Below, piece after piece: positions 58,832-64,000 of a stretch of 64,000 nt of DNA (the stretch's first letter is position 1; every line of letters begins with the position of its first letter). A program made the translations under genes and the position numbers. This DNA is from Monarcha castaneiventris obscurior (lineage: Eukaryota; Chordata; Aves; Passeriformes; Monarchidae). Location: NCBI GenBank assembly GCA_026261815.1, contig JAMPIT010000682.1, forward strand, positions 1,064,001 through 1,128,000. The letters are read 5' to 3'. Under the pieces are notes generated by a model. The model did not search any database and had not been told where the DNA came from. It worked only from the letters and a program-made list of their open reading frames with translations.

Positions 58832-59465
58832 AACAGACAATGGTCCGGCTTACATCTCGGACCGATTGAGGAAATTTTTCCAGGAGTGGGGAATATCCCA
58901 TGTCACCGGGATACCACACTCTGCTATGGGTCAAGCCCTGGTGGAAAGGGCCCATCAGTCTCTAAAGAGGATGCTACTTCAACAAAAAGGGGGAGTAGAA
59001 GTGGAGTCTCCCGCAATCAGGCTAGCGAGAGCTCTGTTTACGCTAAATTTCCTGAATTGCTCTGAGAACGAGCCCGACCCCCCCGTTCTCAGACACTTTC
59101 ACAATTCTACTCGGGCAAAGCTGAAGGAGCACCCCCTTGTTCTCACTAAGGAGCCAGACTCCCTGAAGATCACCGGCCCCTACCCGCTCATCACCTGGGG
59201 TAGAGGGTACAGGTGTGTTTCCACCCCAGGGGGTCCAAAATGGGTCCCAGGCAAATTCATAAAACCTTTCCACTCTAGCTCTCCTAAGTCCCCAAGAAAG
59301 CAAGATTCCGGCAAGCAGACCGAGGAGTGGAAGGAAAGGAAAAGGAAAGAAAGAGGAGCAACAGACGAGCGGCAAAAACAGATAGGAACCAAAGTCGAGT
59401 CCAGGGAAAGTGATTCAGATTCCAGCTCCCTTGAGCTTCCTCTCCCTGATCCCTCTTTCCCTTAA
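58779..59465 (+). pseudogene. pol: pol remnant: C-terminal half of integrase
   Basis: The frame is open from 58779, after TAG 58776-58778. Integrase likeness starts near KEIKTDNG (about 58818). The catalytic Asp codon is 58836-58838 and the catalytic Glu (in LVERAHQSLK) is 58944-58946. Exactly 35 residues lie between them, the D35E part of the retroviral DDE triad. The zinc-binding N-terminal domain, the first catalytic Asp and all of reverse transcriptase/RNase H are missing. A beta-rich C-terminal segment with GPYPLITWGRG and KWVPGKFIKPF follows, then a long charged Lys/Arg/Glu-Ser tail ending at TAA 59463-59465. No start codon is evident. In an intact element it would be part of Gag-Pol. 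Confidence 0.85.
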
Positions 59466-59558
59466 AAGTCTTTCGGGTCCCCTCCCTTCCTTCCTCATCC
59501 CTTCTCCCCTCCAAAGTCAATTAAGTTTTTCGATACATTCACCTGTTTTAAGTTTCCG

Positions 59559-61071
59559 ATGGACCGCATCAAAATGCCTGTGCTGCTACTCCTCGCTGTT
59601 CTGGTGCCCAAGATGGTGGAAACGTGGATAGTACCTCAACCCCGAAAGAATGTGTGGGTCACGCTTGCCCAGGCCATGAATAAAACCGAGATGTGCCTCT
59701 CCACCGACGCGGCAAAAAATCCGCTATCCACCAGCCTGGTCGGGGTTCCTATTCCAGCCAGTGAGTACCCCCAGTCCTTGTTAAATCTCCACAAATTTGT
59801 CAACAATAACCCCAACAGCCACAACAATCAAAATCCTTCCTTTTATGCCTACACCCAAGACCGCGCTACCTACAAAGTTAATCTGCCAGTACAGAATCCG
59901 CTTCTTTTGTGGAGGCTGTGGGTCCCCAGATTAAAGAAATTGGCTAAAGAGCCCACAGAATTGGACTTAGTACTAGGGTTCTCTCAAGGCACCGCATTGT
60001 GTGCAGTTCGAATTTTATCCAGACCCGTACTACCACGAAGTGAAAACATTTCAATGTGTCCATCAGTTTAAATTTGAATTCTCGGCCAGTCAGTGGTGTA
60101 CGGATTTTGCGAAAGTCAATCTCCCCTCCACGAGAGATCTGTACCACCCTAACCCTCTCTCCCTTCCCCGTGGGATTTTCCTCATTTGTGGAGATCGAGC
60201 ATGGCAAGGAATCCCCTCTAAACTTGTAGGAGGCCCCTGCACCCTAGGGCGTTTGACGCTTACATCTAAAAATATGACGAAAATCCTGATTCGGGAAAAC
60301 AGAAAAATTACAAAAAGAGGTGCAGAAAACAATCAAGACCATTACTGTGATACCTCTGTGTATCACTGGTCAAAATCTAAGCGCATCGCAGTCTCAATCT
60401 TTCTACCTTGGGTGGCTGCTGCGAAGTCGCTTAATGAATTAGGCCATTTGGAATGCTGGGTCACCAAGCAAGCGGAGCTGACTTCTAATGCCCTAAGTGA
60501 CCTCCTAAAAGAAGAGCAAATAACCAGGCAGGCCACCCTCCAAAATCGGGCGGCCATCGACTTTCTACTCTTGGCGCACGGACATGGCTGCGAGGAGTTT
60601 GCTGGGATGTGTTGTTTTAACCTATCCAGTAAGTCCCAGAGCATCCAAGCTTCAATTAATCAACTAAAGACTCTTATAAAAGACATCAAATTCGAATCAA
60701 GAGAATGAATGCAGCAGGCGTTAAATCAGACAGTCCACCAACTCTCCCACTCAATTGAAGAGGTCGCGAAGGCTTCCGGCAGCTGGCTAAGACAGTTTTT
60801 GGACGGACTTGGACTCTCAGAATGGGGAGTATCCCGTCTGCGAGACATCGGACTTATTATTTTATTTCTTCTTATAACTGTGTGTTTTGTTATTCTCAAG
60901 AAAATTTTAATCAACCAAATCCTGCAACAAATTAATAAAGACGGGGGAGGTGTGGATGGACAGGCTCTAAATGTGGCAGCTGTCTGTCACTCTGACACCG
61001 CCTCCAACCCCGCCTCTGGGGATGGAGACTCCTCATGGGAGGAGGACTCCATGGGCGGCACCACCATCTAA
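59559..61071 (+). pseudogene. env: env, broken by a frameshift and an in-frame stop
   Basis: The ATG at 59559 is followed by a hydrophobic leader (MPVLLLLAVLVPKM) and a surface-subunit N-terminus with NVWVTLAQA and N-glycosylation sites. This frame is open to 60071, but likeness shifts to the +1 frame between about 59977 and 60001. That frame then runs to TGA 60706-60708. The same frame reopens immediately and continues to TAA 61069-61071. The second segment has a basic stretch (SKSKR, about 60370), a hydrophobic fusion-peptide-like segment, and a transmembrane-subunit core with the CX6CC motif (Cys codons 60589, 60610 and 60613). The third segment has a membrane anchor (GLIILFLLITVCFVILKK) and a tail that enters U3. 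The gene is inactive as it stands. Confidence 0.85.
60936..60950 (+). promoter_or_regulatory. Polypurine tract
   Basis: AAAGACGGGGGAGG immediately precedes the TGTGG of the 3' LTR, the expected place for the plus-strand primer. The single C is the only pyrimidine. It also lies within the env tail frame. Confidence 0.85.
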
Positions 61072-61526
61072 GCCCAACCCAGGTTCTGGAAGATTCTTCA
61101 AGAGGCATCGAGTGATTGGTTGATACATGATTGATGTCTATGTCCCACCCCCTTGTAAAAATTTGATTTGTCCTTGGACTCTGTGCCCTCCTACCCTCTG
61201 ATGTTCCATTGGCTGACTATCCAGCACCCCTCCCATGTCTGTACCCCTTATAAGGTCGTGCACCCCGGTCCCCCTCGGCTCTCTCCTCTTGGAACCGTCC
61301 CCCTCCGGACCTCTGGACCCTTCTTCAATGAAGGAGTTCTCGGGGAGATCCCCTCTCGCCACCCTTTGCCTCCTCGCCTTATTTGCGCCTTGCCTTTCCT
61401 CGTGAGGAGCCGCCCCTGTCTGCGGGAACCAGCCCCGCCTAACCCACGGCACCGAAGCCTGTTGAGGCATCCAGGGTTCTCGGGCCGGCGTCCTACGCTG
61501 AGGGCAGCTGGGATAGCCCGGCAACA
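60951..61526 (+). repeat. 3' LTR (576 bp)
   Basis: Same length as the 5' LTR with five substitutions (61006, 61012, 61107, 61266, 61358), about 0.9 percent. It follows a G-rich polypurine tract and precedes the second GCCCTG. Its first 120 bp are also read as the end of the env frame. Confidence 0.95.
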
Positions 61527-61572
61527 GCCCTGTCAGCAGCAGAATAAGCCATTTCAGTGGGCAGTGCGTGGG
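61527..61572 (+). repeat. Array unit 2, 3' part with second target-site copy
   Basis: This starts with the duplicated GCCCTG (61527-61532) directly after the 3' LTR and resumes the unit with TCAGCAGCAGAATAAGCC up to the next unit start. Confidence 0.92.
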
Positions 61573-63107
61573 TTTGGGACGGCTTTGGGGTGTGGGCAGC
61601 GAAGTCCTGGGTTAGAGGGGAGTGCGGGGACACAGGGATGATGAGGAAGGTGTCCTGAAACAGGCTGTGGGTTCCGTGCTGGTGTAAAGGGGTGTGAGTG
61701 CCTGAGATTTCTCGCAGCGTTGGGGAGTTGTTCTCAGGACAGGCAGTGTTCCTGGGGACCGTGGGTCACAGTGCAGCCTGGTGAGCCCAGTGACCCTGAG
61801 ATGGAGACGTGGCTGTGGAGGCTCCATTTGGAGCTCAGAGTGGCGCCTGGTGCATCCCCAAGCAGCAGCACCGCGTGGTGCTGGAGCTTGTCAGTGGCCT
61901 GCAGGTGGAAGGGGCCGTGTCCCTGGGCGAGTTCCCTGCTGATGCCCTGCACGGGCAGAGTTGTTGGAGATGCAGGAGGGAGATGCAGGCGCAGATGGTG
62001 ACGGGATGTACATAAGGCAGCCAAGGTTTTGGTGTAAGCATAGAGTGAATGTGGGTTTAAAGGAGAATGGAGAGGTTCTTTTGTGGAAGGCTAGAACAGC
62101 TTCCTGTCTCTTGTTGGTTTGCCCCCCCTACCCCCATTTTAGGGACTACCCCCTCCCATTTTTCCACCTCCATTTGCTGTGTCCACGTCCAAGTTGTAGA
62201 TTGTAGCTCTTCCCTGTTTATATCCACCCACCTTTCTGTTGTGCTCCCCGTGCCCGTTTTGGGTTCAGCATCAGAGTGGTGTGACAGAAGAGCCTGGAGC
62301 AAAGTGCTGAGCAGCTTTTTGCTGCTGTGTCTGGACTCGGGGTTCTTCTGGTGTTTCTGTTTTGAGGATGGATGTGATGTTCTTTGAGGCCGTGGGGAAC
62401 TGTTGGATGTGAAAGCTGAGGTTGTGTGTGTTCGTGGGTTTGGAGGTTGCTGAGAAGTGGTGGCTACGGCTAAGTTTGGGGGAAAGGACAGGGTTTGTGG
62501 GTGTTTCTGCGTGTGTCAGGTATAAACTGCCAGACCTGGGGCCCGTGTGGAAATCACATCATTCTGCTCAGAGCAGAGCTCTGTGTTTAAGATTTCAGAG
62601 CATCCTGCAGCAAGAAGTGTGCAAGAGAAGAAATAACGATGGAGCTTCCAATGCATTAGTGTAGCACGTAGATAGAATATGGGTTAGTTAGCATGTAGAG
62701 AGAACAAGTAGAAATAGTAGCGCGGTAGGTAAAAGAGTAGAAATATCTCTTATTTTCACAAAATGTCCTTGCGTTTTTGATGCCTGGTGCGTCTGTTTGA
62801 GTCGCAGTGGCAGGTGCCGGAGGCCTTGGCCCTTATCCTTCCATTGGGTGCTGCTGCAGGTCCTTGTGCTGGGAGCAGCAGCCTCAGCAGCCACTGCAGG
62901 CCTGCCCAGAGCAGGAGAGGAGCTGCAGCATGAGCGTGGGGAGTATTGGACAATGAAAGCTCCTTCCAAGCCCTGGTGTTGCCAGCACGGTGAGATGGCT
63001 GGTTCCATGGGAGGTGCATGCAGGGACAGGCTCTGCATTCTGGCATCTTCTTCTGCTCCTGGCCCTGTCAGCAGCAGAATAAGCCATTTCAGTGGGCAGT
63101 GCATGGG
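61573..63107 (+). repeat. Array unit 3 (1535 bp)
   Basis: A complete unit with an intact empty target site GCCCTG at 63062-63067. It shares with unit 2 the variants GCAGAGTTGTTGG and CCACGTCCAAGTTG, whereas units 1 and 4 read GCAGAGGTTTTGG and carry GGCCAGG or AGCCAGG at the second site. Confidence 0.9.
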
Positions 63108-64000
63108 TTTGGGATGGCTTTGGGGTGTCGGCAACAAAGACCTGGGTTAGAGGGGAGTGCAGGGACACAGGGATGGTGAGGAAGGTGTTGTGAAGCAGGC
63201 TGTGGGTTCCGTGCTGGTGTAAAGGGGCTGTGAGTGCCTGAGATTTCTCGCAGCGTTGGGGAGTTGTTCTCAGGAGAGGCAGTGTTCCTGGGGACCGTGG
63301 GTCACAGTGCAGCCTGGTGAGCCCAGTGACCCTGAGATGGAGATGTGGCTGTGGAGGCTCCATTTGGAGCTCAGAGTGGCGCCTGGTGCATCCCCAAGCA
63401 GCAGCACGGTGTGGTGCTGGAGCTTGTCAGTGGCCTGCAGGTGGAAGGGGCCGTGTCCCTGGGCGAGTTCCCTGCTGATGCCCTGCACGGGCAGAGGTTT
63501 TGGAGATGCAGGAGGGAGATGCAGGCGCAGATGGCGACGGGATGTACATAAGGCAGCCAGAGTTTTGGTGTAACCATGGAGTGAATGTGGGTTTAAAGGG
63601 GAATGGAGAGGTTTTTTTTGTGGAAGGCTGGAACAGCTTCCTGTCTCTTGTTGGTTTGCCCCCCCCCCCCTATTTTATGAACCCCCCCCCTCCATTTTGA
63701 GATCCTCCACCTCCATTTGCTGTGTCCACAGCCAGGTTGTAGATCGTAGCTCTTCCCTGTTTATATCCACCCTTCTTTCTGTTGTGCTCCCCGTGCCCGT
63801 TTGGGTTCAGCATCAGAGTGGTGTGACAGAAGAGCCTGGAGCAAAGTGCTGAGCAGCATTTTGCTGCTGTGTCTGGACTCAGGGTTCTTTTGGTGTTTCT
63901 GTTTTGAAGATGGATGTGACGGTTCTTTGATGCCGTGGGGAACTGTTGGATGTTAAAGCTGAGGTTGTGTGTGTTCGTGGGTTTGGAGGTTGCTGAGAAG
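63108..64000 (+). repeat. Array unit 4, truncated by the window end
   Basis: The first 893 bases of a further unit in the same orientation, so the array extends beyond the window. C-run length (near 63660-63690) differs from the other units. Confidence 0.9.

Larger units (their letters stand above)
57615..61526 (+). mobile_element. Class II-like endogenous retrovirus, internally deleted provirus
   Basis: Order: 5' LTR 57615-58190, primer binding site, leader with splice donor, truncated gag, integrase part of pol, env, polypurine tract, 3' LTR 60951-61526. The LTRs begin TGTGG and end CAACA, are both 576 bp, and differ at five positions. A GCCCTG 6-bp target duplication flanks the element, typical of alpha- and betaretrovirus-related (class II) elements. 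The internal region is only 2760 bp, since capsid, nucleocapsid, protease, reverse transcriptase and RNase H regions are absent. Gag, integrase and env carry breaks described below, so it cannot be autonomous. Family assignment below class is not attempted. Confidence 0.95.
54601..64000 (+). repeat. Tandem array of about 1.53-kb units, interrupted by a provirus
   Basis: The phrase TTTGGGATGG (or TTTGGGACGG) recurs at 54601, 56122, 61573 and 63108, always followed by the same succession of sequence in the same order. Removing the 3912-bp provirus and its 6-bp duplication gives units of 1521, 1533 and 1535 bp and a fourth cut by the window end. Units look highly similar by eye, with scattered substitutions and small indels. 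I do not recognise the unit as a known transposon or gene. The left edge at about 54600 is sharp, and the right edge is outside the window. Confidence 0.93.

Noticed and set aside
57615..61526. A complete, potentially infectious retrovirus
   Set aside because: Most of gag, all of pro and the reverse transcriptase region are missing; the integrase is partial and env is broken twice.

Overview
The window looks like bird genomic DNA. It has compact, AT-rich introns with few interspersed repeats, two CR1-type LINE 3' ends (about 280-500 and 26000-26125), and a class II-like endogenous retrovirus. The main resident is the 5' half of MEGF10 on the minus strand. Ten coding exons lie between 34461 and 1429. 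Every exon has a canonical AG acceptor and GT donor, every split codon joins in phase, and together they encode residues 1-475 with no stop. These cover the start methionine, signal peptide, EMI domain and the first EGF/laminin-type EGF repeats. The rest of the ectodomain, the transmembrane segment and the cytoplasmic tail lie below coordinate 1. In chicken this part of human 5q is, to my knowledge, on the Z chromosome, so Z linkage is a reasonable guess that the sequence itself does not prove.

Layout: 1-1428 intron with a CR1 end; 1429-34477 coding exons and introns of MEGF10; 34478-53251 a long 5' intron, AT-rich, with simple repeats and one small CpG-rich patch near 46.65-46.83 kb; about 52.9-53.5 kb a CpG island that probably holds the MEGF10 promoter and a non-coding first exon, with an (ACGGG)n G-quadruplex-prone minisatellite right behind a good splice donor; 53.5-54.6 kb GC-rich flank; 54601-64000 a head-to-tail array of about 1.52-1.54 kb units (three complete, one cut by the window edge).

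A 3912-bp provirus (57615-61526) has inserted into one array unit. It has two 576-bp LTRs differing at only five positions, a 6-bp target duplication, a tRNA-Lys-type primer binding site, a polypurine tract, a truncated gag matrix reading frame joined directly to the middle of integrase, and an env with a frameshift and an in-frame stop. The neighbouring array units preserve the empty target site, so the insertion followed the duplication of the array. Most of gag, all of pro, and the reverse transcriptase/RNase H part of pol are missing. The provirus is therefore defective on its own, though it keeps the cis-acting signals of a recent insertion.

The MEGF10 product is an engulfment receptor. 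The retroviral element and the tandem array just upstream of its promoter have no evident functional link to it other than position.
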